Below are positions 36,165-44,248 of a stretch of DNA of 64,000 nucleotides, in pieces; position 1 is the first letter of the stretch, and every line of letters starts with the position of its first letter. The notes under the pieces are model-generated. The model saw only the letters and a list, made by a program, of their open reading frames with translations. It did no database searches and had not been told where the DNA came from. Origin of the DNA: Marinobacter gudaonensis (GTDB taxonomy: Bacteria > Pseudomonadota > Gammaproteobacteria > Pseudomonadales > Oleiphilaceae). The translations under genes and the position numbers were made by a program. The stretch lies in contig NZ_FOYV01000001.1 of assembly GCF_900115175.1 (NCBI RefSeq), positions 2,046,001-2,110,000 of the forward strand. The letters are read 5' to 3'.

Positions 36165-36680
36165 TCACTTGTCGGTCCCGGGCGCCTGGTAACGAATGTC
36201 CATCACGAAAACGGATTTCCAGCCCTCAGGCGTGCGCACACTGACTTCGTCGTCCAGACGCTTGCCAATCAGGGCCCGGGCGAGGGGCGAGTTAATGCTG
36301 AGGTAGCCCTTGCTGAGATCGAACTCATCGGCGCCAACCAGACGGTAGGTCTGCTCATTGCCCTCCTCATCTTCGACGGTTACCCAGGCGCCAAAGAACA
36401 CCTTGCTGCGGTCCTCCGGCAACCGGTCCACCACGGTAAGCTCGTCCAGACGCTTGCTGAGGAATCGCACCCGCCGGTCAATTTCCCGAAGCTGCTTCTT
36501 GCCATAGATGTATTCGGCATTCTCCGAACGGTCTCCGAGGGCCGCAGCCTCACGCACCGCCTGGGTGACCTCGGGCCGCTTAGTCTTCCAGAGATACTGC
36601 AATTCGTCCCGCAACGCCCGCTCGCCTTCCGGCGTAATGTAGCGCGGTCGGGGCCCCCGGTTTTCTGATGCCTGGCTCAT
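36165..36680 (-). CDS. greB: transcript cleavage/elongation factor GreB
   Basis: 171 residues. GreB enters the RNA polymerase secondary channel and stimulates cleavage of backtracked transcripts. The N-terminal coiled coil (RYITPEGERALRDELQYLWK) carries the tip acidic residues in GDRSENAEYIYGKKQL, and the C-terminal FKBP-like domain has YLSINSPLARALIGKR. The GDRSENAEYIYGK wording and length indicate GreB rather than GreA. The call is secure. Confidence 0.95.
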   Translation of the reverse strand: MSQASENRGPRPRYITPEGERALRDELQYLWKTKRPEVTQAVREAAALGDRSENAEYIYGKKQLREIDRRVRFLSKRLDELTVVDRLPEDRSKVFFGAWVTVEDEEGNEQTYRLVGADEFDLSKGYLSINSPLARALIGKRLDDEVSVRTPEGWKSVFVMDIRYQAPGTDK

Positions 36681-36754
36681 GGATGCGGCTATTCCCTGTT
36701 TTCGATCGGTTGAACAAACACTTCCGGCGTGGCCGGTGGCCGGCAGGGTGGCAT

Positions 36755-36779
36755 AAAAAAACCCCGCAATTGCGGGGTT
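36755..36779 (-). terminator. strong rho-independent terminator on the minus strand, with no annotated gene upstream
   Basis: An 8-bp G/C-rich stem (36760-36767 with 36772-36779) with an AATT loop, followed on the minus strand by seven T residues. It would stop a minus-strand transcript coming from above 36780, where no protein gene is found. Confidence 0.85.
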
Positions 36780-36990
36780 AAGGCTAGCGCTGTGCTGGAG
36801 GGAGAAGCAAGCAACAAACGGTGCTGGCTTCCTTCACTACCCTTGCCATTGTGCATACCGTGGATTACCCGGGCGTGGCCGCCAAATTACCTTTTGGTCA
36901 GGGACTATCGGCCTCAGGAATTAGGTTGTGCACTCTAGGAAGAGTCCCTAATGTCGGGCCATTGGTTCCATACAGACTCAGGTTACGGAG
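36780..36990 (-). ncRNA. possible small RNA upstream of an isolated terminator
   Basis: The only reason for a minus-strand terminator at 36755-36779 is a transcript from this 210-bp gap, which has no plausible coding sequence on that strand. Local inverted repeats exist (GGGACT at 36901-36906 with AGTCCC at 36943-36948). The 5' end and promoter could not be fixed. The remainder of the 318-bp gap between greB and the gene at 37000 holds nothing else I can name. Confidence 0.3.
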
Positions 36991-36999
36991 ACACCCGAC

Positions 37000-37281
37000 A
37001 TGAACACCGACAAATTGCTCACTATGGCTCTCAATGGCGTGGATGCCCTGGGCTACCGACTGGACCAGCTAGGCATTACCGGCAAGGTCAATCGCCACAA
37101 CCTGGCGGCGTTCCTGATGGTCGAACAGAAGCATCTGGAAGGCGAGTGGGATAGCATTCAGGTGCGGGTCAATCGTCGCCGTTCACAGGTTGAAACCCTG
37201 GCACACCAGATTGAAACCCGGGCCGACGCTTTGCTCACTCCGGTACTGGACCGCATCAACAGGTTCAGCGCCAGTCAGTGA
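37000..37281 (+). CDS. small helical protein of unknown function
   Basis: 93 residues, not recognised. The sequence is predicted to be almost entirely alpha-helical with heptad-like spacing in EWDSIQVRVNRRRSQVETLA and HQIETRADALLTPVLDRI, so a coiled coil or phasin-like surface protein is possible. There is no signal peptide. The start follows ACGGAGACACCCGAC. Its last 7 bp overlap the convergent histidine kinase stop. Function unknown. Confidence 0.7.
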   Translation: MNTDKLLTMALNGVDALGYRLDQLGITGKVNRHNLAAFLMVEQKHLEGEWDSIQVRVNRRRSQVETLAHQIETRADALLTPVLDRINRFSASQ

Positions 37282-38765
37282 GTCTCGGCGCCGGATGATT
37301 CGGCAGTGCTGACCAGTTCTCCGGGGGCGCCATCCGCAGACTGCTCAGCCTGGGCTGCGCGGATGCGTTTGCGCGCCTCTGAGTAGGCAGGTATCCGAAC
37401 CGCTACCGTCAGCCCGGGTGAGGACTCCCCGGGCCGGGTGTCGCTGAGCAGAATCCGCCCCTGATGAATCTCCGCCACGGCGCTCACCAGACTCAGGCCA
37501 AGGCCGTTACCGGGCAGTGAACGGCTTTTGCCGACCCGGTAAAAGCGCTGGAACACCTGGTCTTTCTCGGCATCCGGAATCCCTATGCCACTGTCGCGCA
37601 CCTCGAAGACAGCGTCACTGCCCTCTTTGCGTACGGCAACACCGATGACGCCATGTTCGGGGGTGTATTTGATGGCGTTGTCGATCAGATTGCTGACCAT
37701 CTGGAAAAGCAGATCCCGGTCGCCTTCGATAATGACCCCTTTCTCCAGCTCCTGTTCGAACGACTGATCCTTGTCTTCCGCCAACGCTTCGTAGAGTTCA
37801 CAGGCGTCCGTGACCAACTCGTCCAGGGACACGGGCTTCATGTCTGCGGCATTGCCCCTTGTCTCCAGTCGGGCGATGCGCAAAAGCGCGTTGAAGGTCG
37901 CCAGCAACTGGTCCGCTTCCGCCACGGCGCGCCCCGCCTGCTCCCGGGCCTCGTCGTTGTCTACTGACATCAGGGTGTTTTCCAGCTGGTTTCGCAGCCT
38001 GGTGAGCGGCGTGCGCAAGTCGTGGGCGATGCTGTCAGAGACATGCCGGATACCCTCCATCAGGTACACAATCCGGTCCAGCATCTGGTTCAGGTTCTCT
38101 GCGAGCTGGTCGAAATCGTCGTCAGTCCCGCGGGTGGGAATGCGCAGTGACAGATGGCCGTTCATGATCCGGCGGGAGGTGTTGTTGATCACCTCGATGC
38201 GCCGTGTGGTGCTCCGACTCATCAGGAATCCGCCCAGCAACGCCAGTGCGAGGGTAATTCCCATGCCCCAGTTGATGGCCGTTTCGATGACCCGCTTGAG
38301 GTTGGTCAGTTCATCCACGTCCCGACCCACCAGGAGCCGGAGGCCGCCCTGAACCTCGAAAATCCGGGCACGAGCCAGGCGCTCCGGCCCGCTCCAGCCC
38401 ACCGATTCGTTCAGGGTGAAATTGATCCAGCCACTCTCGGAGCGACTCCCCTCAGGCCAGGTATCAATGTTGCCTGCCAGTTTCAGGAAGTCATCGGTGG
38501 TCAGCAGGTAGATGGACTTGGCGTTGGGATCGCGGGCAACGCGCTCGCGAATGATGGTGATCAGTCCGTTGACCCCGCGGCCACGATACTGTTCTGCCAG
38601 ACCGGCGATTTCCGCTTCGATGGTTTCGTCGGTCTGGGCGGTCATGAAGCCCGCGGTACGCCAGTAAATGAACGCCAGCAGCAGAAAAACCGAGGTGGCA
38701 AACACCACCATGTAGAGCAGGGCGAGCTGAAAAGAGGACGTCCTGAGCTGGCTAAGCAGTTTCAC
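37275..38765 (-). CDS. membrane sensor histidine kinase
   Basis: About 496 residues. Two transmembrane helices (FQLALLYMVVFATSVFLLLA and INWGMGITLALALLGGFLM) flank a periplasmic sensor of about 130 residues. A HAMP linker, a HisKA domain (SDSIAHDLRTPLTRLRNQ, with the phospho-accepting His) and a HATPase_c domain with a QMVSNLIDNAIKY N-box and GNGLGLSLV G-box follow. The start is set at the GTG at 38765, which overlaps the response-regulator stop by 14 bp; a GTG at 38783 is also in frame. It is the partner of the OmpR-type regulator upstream. The signal sensed is unknown. Confidence 0.9.
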   Translation of the reverse strand: MKLLSQLRTSSFQLALLYMVVFATSVFLLLAFIYWRTAGFMTAQTDETIEAEIAGLAEQYRGRGVNGLITIIRERVARDPNAKSIYLLTTDDFLKLAGNIDTWPEGSRSESGWINFTLNESVGWSGPERLARARIFEVQGGLRLLVGRDVDELTNLKRVIETAINWGMGITLALALLGGFLMSRSTTRRIEVINNTSRRIMNGHLSLRIPTRGTDDDFDQLAENLNQMLDRIVYLMEGIRHVSDSIAHDLRTPLTRLRNQLENTLMSVDNDEAREQAGRAVAEADQLLATFNALLRIARLETRGNAADMKPVSLDELVTDACELYEALAEDKDQSFEQELEKGVIIEGDRDLLFQMVSNLIDNAIKYTPEHGVIGVAVRKEGSDAVFEVRDSGIGIPDAEKDQVFQRFYRVGKSRSLPGNGLGLSLVSAVAEIHQGRILLSDTRPGESSPGLTVAVRIPAYSEARKRIRAAQAEQSADGAPGELVSTAESSGAETH

Positions 38766-39432
38766 GTAGCATGTACCCTGCACCCCGGATGGTCTGCAGT
38801 AAGGGGGTATCGAATTCCTTGTCGATCTTGGCCCGAAGCCGGCTGATGTGCACGTCGATCACGTTGGTCTGCGGATCAAAGTGATAATCCCACACCTTCT
38901 CCAGCAGCATGGTACGGGTGACCACCTGCCCGGCGTTGCGCATGAGGTACTCCAGCAGGCGAAATTCCCGGGGCTGGACGTCGATGTTCTGGCCAGCGCG
39001 CTTGACGGTGCGGGCCAGCAGGTCCATTTCCAGATCGGCAACCTTCAATACCGTCTCGGTCTCGGCCGCCTGCCGATTACGACGGATAAGGGATTCGATG
39101 CGCGCCAGAAGCTCGGTGAACGAGAAAGGCTTGGTGAGGTAGTCGTCGCCACCGCCCCGAAGACCCTCGACCCGGTCGTCGACATCGCCCAGGGCGCTCA
39201 GGATCAGCACCGGCACCTGATTGCCCGTCGCCCGCACCGTTTTGATGATCGACAGGCCATCCATCCCCGGAAGCATACGATCCACGATCATGATGTCGTA
39301 ATCCTCGCTGGCCGCCATCATCATGCCCTCTTTGCCATCGGCGGCATGATCGACCACAAAGTCCGATTCCTTCAGCCCTTTGACAAGGTAGTTTGCAACG
39401 TCCTGATCGTCTTCGATTACCAGCGCTTTCAC
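38752..39432 (-). CDS. OmpR-family response regulator
   Basis: 226 residues. The receiver domain starts KALVIEDDQDVANYLVKGL and has the phospho-Asp in MIVDRMLPGMDGLSI plus Lys in DDYLTKPFSF. A winged-helix DNA-binding domain follows (VQPREFRLLEYLMRNAGQVV). The start is a GTG at 39430-39432 with GGAGGAGAACCG upstream; an ATG further up at 39504 gives a non-homologous extension. It forms an operon with the kinase. Targets are unknown. Confidence 0.93.
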   Translation of the reverse strand: MKALVIEDDQDVANYLVKGLKESDFVVDHAADGKEGMMMAASEDYDIMIVDRMLPGMDGLSIIKTVRATGNQVPVLILSALGDVDDRVEGLRGGGDDYLTKPFSFTELLARIESLIRRNRQAAETETVLKVADLEMDLLARTVKRAGQNIDVQPREFRLLEYLMRNAGQVVTRTMLLEKVWDYHFDPQTNVIDVHISRLRAKIDKEFDTPLLQTIRGAGYMLRETA

Positions 39433-39538
39433 CGGTTCTCCTCCCGATAGCGGATTACAGTAGCGACACGTACATCTGCGACAAGGGTACGAAGGATTCC
39501 GCAAGCCGGCCAGTTACGATCTTGTAAGAGGGTGTCGC

Positions 39539-40330
39539 CTATGGCGACGGTCGATGACCACCGGCAAACCAATCCAGACTGTCGGCAGTCCGGCCCGAGG
39601 GCCGATATTCGGCGCTGACCCAGCCTTCGTACCCGAGGCGGTCGATCGCCTCGAAAACATTCAAAAAGTTAATCTCCCCGGTGCCCGGCTCATGGCGCCC
39701 CGGATTGTCCGCAAACTGGATATGGCCTATCCACGGTAACAGGCATTCCAGGGTGCGGACCAGATCGCCCTCCATGATCTGCATGTGGTAAAGGTCATAC
39801 TGCAGGCGAACATTGTCGGCGTCCACCTGCTCAATCAGTGCCAGTACCTTGCCAGAGGTATCCAGCACGAAGCCCGGCATATCCACTCGCGAGTTGATCG
39901 CCTCCAGGCACAGGGTGATGCCCTGCTCTGCCAGCTTCGATGACGCCCAGCTGACATTCTCCACCAGGGTCTGCCAGGCCAGCTCCTCCGACACATCGGC
40001 AGGCTTGAGCCCTGCCAGGCAATTCAGCTGACGACAGTCGAGAGCCCGGGCGTACTCGATGGCCTGGTCCACGCCCGCCCGGAATTCCTCGACCCGGTCC
40101 GGCAGGCAGGCAATACCACGCTCACCGGCGTCCCAGTCTCCCGGCGGCAGATTGAACAGCACCTGGGTCAACCCGTGCTCGCGCAGCAGCCCACTCAGCT
40201 GCTCCGGGGGATAGGCATAGGGGAACAGGTATTCCACACCCTCAAAACCGGCGTCGCGGGCAAGGGCAAACCGCTCCAGAAAGTCCACTTCCGTGAACAG
40301 CATGGACAGATTGGCTGCAAAACGGGGCAT
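39539..40330 (-). CDS. hyi: hydroxypyruvate isomerase
   Basis: Interconverts hydroxypyruvate and tartronate semialdehyde in glyoxylate metabolism. It is a 263-residue xylose-isomerase-like TIM barrel. Metal and substrate residues lie in LCLEAINSRVDMPGF, LQYDLYHMQIMEGD and HIQFADNPGRHEPGTGEIN; the N-terminus MPRFAANLSMLFTEVDFLER is typical of Hyi. It follows the reductase gene by 5 bp in one operon. Glyoxylate carboligase, the usual partner, is not in the window. Confidence 0.92.
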   Translation of the reverse strand: MPRFAANLSMLFTEVDFLERFALARDAGFEGVEYLFPYAYPPEQLSGLLREHGLTQVLFNLPPGDWDAGERGIACLPDRVEEFRAGVDQAIEYARALDCRQLNCLAGLKPADVSEELAWQTLVENVSWASSKLAEQGITLCLEAINSRVDMPGFVLDTSGKVLALIEQVDADNVRLQYDLYHMQIMEGDLVRTLECLLPWIGHIQFADNPGRHEPGTGEINFLNVFEAIDRLGYEGWVSAEYRPSGRTADSLDWFAGGHRPSP

Positions 40331-40335
40331 GGCCG

Positions 40336-41247
40336 TTACTCCTTCGGGCCTTGGCCGTGCGCGCCGAGCAGGGCACCGTTCAGATGCTCCAGCTCCAGCA
40401 ACAGGCCGCTGTGGTCAACATCGCTGTGGCCGTTGGCCACCAGTGACAGGTATTCATTATGGGTCTGCTGCGCCAGCGGCAGGGTCAGCCCTTCCGCCCG
40501 CGCCTCATCCAGGATCATCCGCATGTCCTTGAGCTGAATCCGCGCCGGCGCGCCGGGGGCAAAGTCCCGGTCGATCATACGCTGCCCATGCAGCTCCAGA
40601 ATCCGGCTGCCGGCAAAGCCTCCGAGCAGCGCTTCCCGAACCGCCGCCGGATCCGCACCGCCTTTGGCGGCAAGCAGCAACGCCTCGGACACCGCGCCGA
40701 TGGTGATACCCACGATAGCCTGATTGGCCAGCTTTGCCAGTTGCCCCGAGCCCACGGGCCCGATTCGGGTGCACTTACCGAGCGCCGCAAACACCGGCCG
40801 GGCCCGGCCCACATCCGCCTCCGTTCCCCCGGCCATGATACTGAGGCGAGCTTCCGCCGCGCCCAGCGTTCCACCGGACACCGGTGCGTCCACATAGCCG
40901 GCACCCCGGTCCGCCGCCAACTGGCCATGGCGCCGGGCCACCGATGGCTGGATGGAGCTCATATCAATCACCAACGCCCCCGGCTTCAGCGCATCCATCG
41001 CACCCTGGGCGACCAGTACCTGTTCCACCACATCGCTGTTCTCCAGCATGGTGATCACCACATCGGCCTTGGCCACCGCCTCCGCCGGAGAATCGGCAAT
41101 GGTGGCCTCCGAGGCGAACGGCTCGCACTTACTGGCGGTGCGGTTCCAGAGGGTCATCGGAAAGCCCGCATCAAGAAGATTGCGAGTCATTGGCGCGCCC
41201 ATCAGGCCGATGCCAAGAAATGCGATATGGAGGTGTTTATCAGTCAT
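40336..41247 (-). CDS. 2-hydroxy-3-oxopropionate (tartronate semialdehyde) reductase-type dehydrogenase
   Basis: A 303-residue beta-hydroxyacid dehydrogenase. The N-terminal Rossmann motif is FLGIGLMGAPMTRNLLDAGF, the substrate loop is DAPVSGGTLGAAEARLSIMAGG and the catalytic Lys is in SGQLAKLANQAIVG. Next to hyi, reduction of tartronate semialdehyde to glycerate is the most likely activity (GlxR/GarR). From sequence alone 3-hydroxyisobutyrate dehydrogenase cannot be excluded. It is the first gene of the pair, downstream of palindromic repeat copy B. Confidence 0.85.
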   Translation of the reverse strand: MTDKHLHIAFLGIGLMGAPMTRNLLDAGFPMTLWNRTASKCEPFASEATIADSPAEAVAKADVVITMLENSDVVEQVLVAQGAMDALKPGALVIDMSSIQPSVARRHGQLAADRGAGYVDAPVSGGTLGAAEARLSIMAGGTEADVGRARPVFAALGKCTRIGPVGSGQLAKLANQAIVGITIGAVSEALLLAAKGGADPAAVREALLGGFAGSRILELHGQRMIDRDFAPGAPARIQLKDMRMILDEARAEGLTLPLAQQTHNEYLSLVANGHSDVDHSGLLLELEHLNGALLGAHGQGPKE

Positions 41248-41274
41248 TTTTCAGGCCTTTGAACAAAGATTTGA

Positions 41275-41383
41275 GAAGGGATTGGGAGGGTCTTTCCAAA
41301 ACCGTGCGGAGCCATGGATGGCGGAGCCGAGCGTACAAGGACGTATTCACAGCGTGTTTTGGAAAGACCCTCCCAATCTCTTC
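41275..41383. repeat. palindromic interspersed repeat, copy B
   Basis: A 109-bp element between rpoH and the dehydrogenase gene. 28-bp arms (41275-41302 with 41356-41383) with one mismatch flank a 53-bp core (41303-41355). The core matches copy A (22352-22456) at 47 of 53 positions. Both share the inner arm end CTTTCCAAAAC but differ in the outer arm, and each is self-complementary. Confidence 0.9.
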
Positions 41384-41412
41384 TGCCCCCAAGGTAAAGT
41401 TTCCGATTATAC

Positions 41413-41450
41413 AAACAAAAACGCCACCAACCGGAACCGGTGGTGGCGTT
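41413..41450 (-). terminator. rho-independent terminator of rpoH
   Basis: On the minus strand a perfect 10-bp outer stem (41441-41450 with 41420-41429) with an inner CCGG/CCGG helix is followed by GTTTTTGTTTG. It lies 35 bp past the rpoH stop codon. Confidence 0.9.
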
Positions 41451-41484
41451 CACTTCAGATTACCTGATTCGACAGGCCCGAACC

Positions 41485-42345
41485 TCAGGCCGCCTCAGAC
41501 ATCTGCATGCGAATCTTCTTCATGGCATTCTTCTCAAGCTGTCGAATCCGCTCAGCGGAAACCCCATACTTGTCGGCCAACTCATGCAGCGTCGACTTGC
41601 TCTCGGACAACCAGCGCTCGCGCAGGATGTCCTGACTACGCTCGTCCAGACTTTCCAGAGCCTGCATCAGACGGCCGTTGGCGTCGTCTGACCAGTCGGC
41701 GTTTTCCAACTGGGTGGCCGGATTGCTGCGCGCATCTTCCAGATAATAGGCCGGCGCCTGATAGGCGTTGTCTTCATCGTCGTCCATCGGACCATCAAAC
41801 GCCGTGTCCTGCGACGCCAGACGTCCTTCCATTTCGCGGACAACACGGGGCTCCACGCCGAGATCTTCTGCCACCGCATTCAGTTCATCGTGGCTGAGCC
41901 ACGCCAACTTCTTCTTCTGGCTGCGCAGATTGAAGAACAGCTTGCGCTGGGCCTTGGTGGTCGCGACCTTCACGATCCGCCAGTTGCGCAGGATGAACTC
42001 ATGAATCTCGGCCTTGATCCAGTGCACCGCAAACGATACCAGGCGTACCCCATATTCCGGGTTGAAGCGCTTCACGGCCTTCATCAGGCCAACGTTGCCT
42101 TCCTGAATCAGATCCGCCTGGGCCAGACCATAGCCGGAATAGCTCCGGGCAATATGAATCACGAAGCGCAGGTGAGACATAACCAGCTGACGGGCAGCTT
42201 CCACATCGCCCTCGTAATGGAGCCGTTCTGCCAGCTCCCGCTCTTCATCTGCTGTGAGCACCGGAATACGACTCGCAGCCTGAATATAAGACTCGAGATT
42301 CGCACCCGGAACCAGTCGATCAACCAGTTGTAAACTCGTACCCAT
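41485..42345 (-). CDS. rpoH: heat-shock sigma factor RpoH (sigma-32)
   Basis: A 286-residue alternative sigma factor for chaperone and protease genes. Region 2 includes [20 protein letters not shown] and [20 protein letters not shown]. The RpoH box QRKLFFNLR is intact and region 4 has [18 protein letters not shown]. The upstream DNA carries sigma-E and sigma-70 promoter matches (42375-42419), as in E. coli where rpoH is under RpoE control. A terminator follows. It lies downstream of ftsYEX, as in many gammaproteobacteria. Confidence 0.97.
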   Translation of the reverse strand: MGTSLQLVDRLVPGANLESYIQAASRIPVLTADEERELAERLHYEGDVEAARQLVMSHLRFVIHIARSYSGYGLAQADLIQEGNVGLMKAVKRFNPEYGVRLVSFAVHWIKAEIHEFILRNWRIVKVATTKAQRKLFFNLRSQKKKLAWLSHDELNAVAEDLGVEPRVVREMEGRLASQDTAFDGPMDDDEDNAYQAPAYYLEDARSNPATQLENADWSDDANGRLMQALESLDERSQDILRERWLSESKSTLHELADKYGVSAERIRQLEKNAMKKIRMQMSEAA

Positions 42346-42374
42346 GCTCTAACCTCCGAACCCGACGGCCCTAA

Positions 42375-42403
42375 AATATACCAACTGACACTTAGACCGC
42401 CAA
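42375..42403 (-). promoter_or_regulatory. sigma-70-type promoter of rpoH
   Basis: On the minus strand TTGGCG (42398-42403) and TATATT (42375-42380) with a 17-bp spacer. It is the promoter closest to the rpoH start codon. Confidence 0.65.
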
Positions 42404-42419
42404 GAACCCTGAAAGTTCC
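42392..42419 (-). promoter_or_regulatory. sigma-E (RpoE)-type promoter of rpoH
   Basis: On the minus strand GGAACTT (42413-42419), a 16-bp spacer, then TCTAA (42392-42396): a full match to the RpoE consensus. It overlaps the sigma-70 promoter. E. coli rpoH also has an RpoE promoter. Confidence 0.8.
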
Positions 42420-42540
42420 CGAATTTTCCAGTAAAACGTTATAAATCAACAGCCTGAAAAATTCGCCTTGGCTTTTCTGACTCCCAACCTACGCCAGGGA
42501 AAGCTGTCTCTTCAATACGGTTTTCCCGCAATCCGGATCA

Positions 42541-43545
42541 TCAACCGCCGGCAATGTCACCGGGCTCCAGATCGTCCAGGTGACGCTTCACAGCAACCCA
42601 GGCGCCAAGCCAGCCTAGCAGCATCCCCACAATAATCAACGCCAGAGCGCCATCAAATTGCAGCCCCTGCAGGGAGAAGTCACTGCGGTACAACCCCGCC
42701 AGCCTCTCGATCGGCGCGCTGAGCCACCAGAGGGAAAGTTGCAGCAGGATCAGTGCGACCACACCACCCCCAAGACCAAACCAGGCCCCCGTGTAGAGGA
42801 AGGGACGGCGAACGAAGCCGTCGGTACCGCCCACCAGCTTCGCCACCAGAATCTCGTCTCGGCGGTTTTCAATGGCCAGCCGCACGGTATTGCCAATCAC
42901 CAGCACAACCGCTGCCGCCAACAGTACAGCGAGCGCCCATACCGCCCGGGCCAACAGGTCGGTCATGGCATTGAGTCGCTGTAGCCAGCCCAGGTCCACC
43001 TGAACACGCTCTACTCCGTCCATCGCTCCGACGAAGCGCACCAGTGCCTCAACGCCTTCCGCCGACCGGGCCGATTCCTGTGGGGTGACCAGCAAGGTGT
43101 GGGGCAGTGGGTTTTCCTCGAGGAAATCGAGCGCGTCCGCCAGCCCTGAGGACGTCCGGAACTCCGCCAGGGCCTGCTCTCGCCCGATCAGCTCAACAGC
43201 AGCCACCCGTCCGTCGGACGCCACCTCCTCCCGAAGCGCCTGGGCTTCTTCCAGATTGGTGTCGAGGCTCAGGTAAGCCGTCACCCGGGCACTGCTCTCC
43301 CAGCCGGCGCTGACACCCTGAAGACTGGTGAGCAGCAAAAGCAAAGCCACCGGCAAGGCCAGGGCAACGCCCATTACCGTCCAGGTCATCAGGCTTGCCA
43401 CCGGCGTGCGCCAGAGCCGACGGGCACTGTCCCGCGCTACCTTGCGATGGTGACTGAGATAGCTCTCTGCCTGTTCCCGCCACGGGGAGCGCGCGGTGTT
43501 CGCCCCTCGGGACGACTCCTGTTTTCGCCTCGGGTCAGTGGCCAC
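42541..43545 (-). CDS. ftsX: cell-division ABC-type permease FtsX
   Basis: 334 residues with four membrane helices: one near the N-terminus (ASLMTWTVMGVALALPVALL), a periplasmic domain of about 110 residues, then three near the C-terminus. It works with FtsE at the divisome to control cell-wall amidases. The start is a GTG at 43543-43545 inside ftsE (11-bp overlap) with GGGAGG five bases upstream. The call is secure. Confidence 0.94.
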   Translation of the reverse strand: MATDPRRKQESSRGANTARSPWREQAESYLSHHRKVARDSARRLWRTPVASLMTWTVMGVALALPVALLLLLTSLQGVSAGWESSARVTAYLSLDTNLEEAQALREEVASDGRVAAVELIGREQALAEFRTSSGLADALDFLEENPLPHTLLVTPQESARSAEGVEALVRFVGAMDGVERVQVDLGWLQRLNAMTDLLARAVWALAVLLAAAVVLVIGNTVRLAIENRRDEILVAKLVGGTDGFVRRPFLYTGAWFGLGGGVVALILLQLSLWWLSAPIERLAGLYRSDFSLQGLQFDGALALIIVGMLLGWLGAWVAVKRHLDDLEPGDIAGG

Positions 43546-44224
43546 TCACACCTCCCACAACCGGCGTGCCACCAGCAACGAGACGACCGTGATCCAGAGT
43601 CAGGGTGCGTCGTCCCATGGTGTTGATGAGTGCGATATCGTGGGTGGCAATCAGTACCGTCACCCCGACCTGGCTGAACTGGCCGAACAGGTTCATGATA
43701 TCCGCAGACAGCTCCGGATCCAGGTTACCGGTGGGCTCATCCGCCAGCAGAACCGGTGGCTTGTTGACCACGGCACGGGCGATGCCCACCCGCTGCTGCT
43801 CACCGCCGGACAGCTGCATCGGGTTCATTTTTTCCTTGTTAAGCAGGCCCACCTTGTCCAGCGCTGCCCGCACCCTCCGACCGGTGTCCCGGGGCGAGGC
43901 GCCCATGACTTCCAGGGGCATGGCAACGTTGTCGAACACGGTGCGATCGAAGAGCAACTGATGGTTCTGAAACACCACGCCTATGTGGCGGCGAATGTAG
44001 GGAATCTGCCGGCGGGGTAGTCGGTTCAGCAACTGGCCACCAACAATGACTTCGCCGGCACTGGGCCGCTCCATTACCATGATCAGCTTCAACAGCGTAC
44101 TTTTACCGGCCCCGGAATGCCCGGTCAGGAAGGCCAGTTCGCCCCGGGCCAGGCCGAAATTGACCTGACGCAGGGCCGTGTGATCGCTGTCATAGCGTTT
44201 GGTGACCTGGCGAAACTCGATCAT
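43535..44224 (-). CDS. ftsE: cell-division ATP-binding protein FtsE
   Basis: A 229-residue ABC ATPase with Walker [11 protein letters not shown], signature [14 protein letters not shown], Walker [16 protein letters not shown] and the H-loop in TVLIATHD. It partners FtsX. It is the middle gene of ftsY-ftsE-ftsX. Start ATG at 44224, 24 bp after the ftsY stop. Secure. Confidence 0.96.
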   Translation of the reverse strand: MIEFRQVTKRYDSDHTALRQVNFGLARGELAFLTGHSGAGKSTLLKLIMVMERPSAGEVIVGGQLLNRLPRRQIPYIRRHIGVVFQNHQLLFDRTVFDNVAMPLEVMGASPRDTGRRVRAALDKVGLLNKEKMNPMQLSGGEQQRVGIARAVVNKPPVLLADEPTGNLDPELSADIMNLFGQFSQVGVTVLIATHDIALINTMGRRTLTLDHGRLVAGGTPVVGGVSGH

Positions 44225-44248
44225 GGGCGGCTACCGCTGGGCTCTCGG

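Noticed and set aside
36780..36960. 6S RNA
   Set aside because: A CCTGAGGCCGATA on the minus strand resembles the conserved CCUGAGCCGAUA of 6S RNA, but the closing stem, the terminal stem-loop and the zapA/fau neighbourhood are absent.
41190..41897. Open frame crossing the repeat and rpoH
   Set aside because: It runs through palindrome copy B, the rpoH terminator and rpoH on the opposite strand; no homology.
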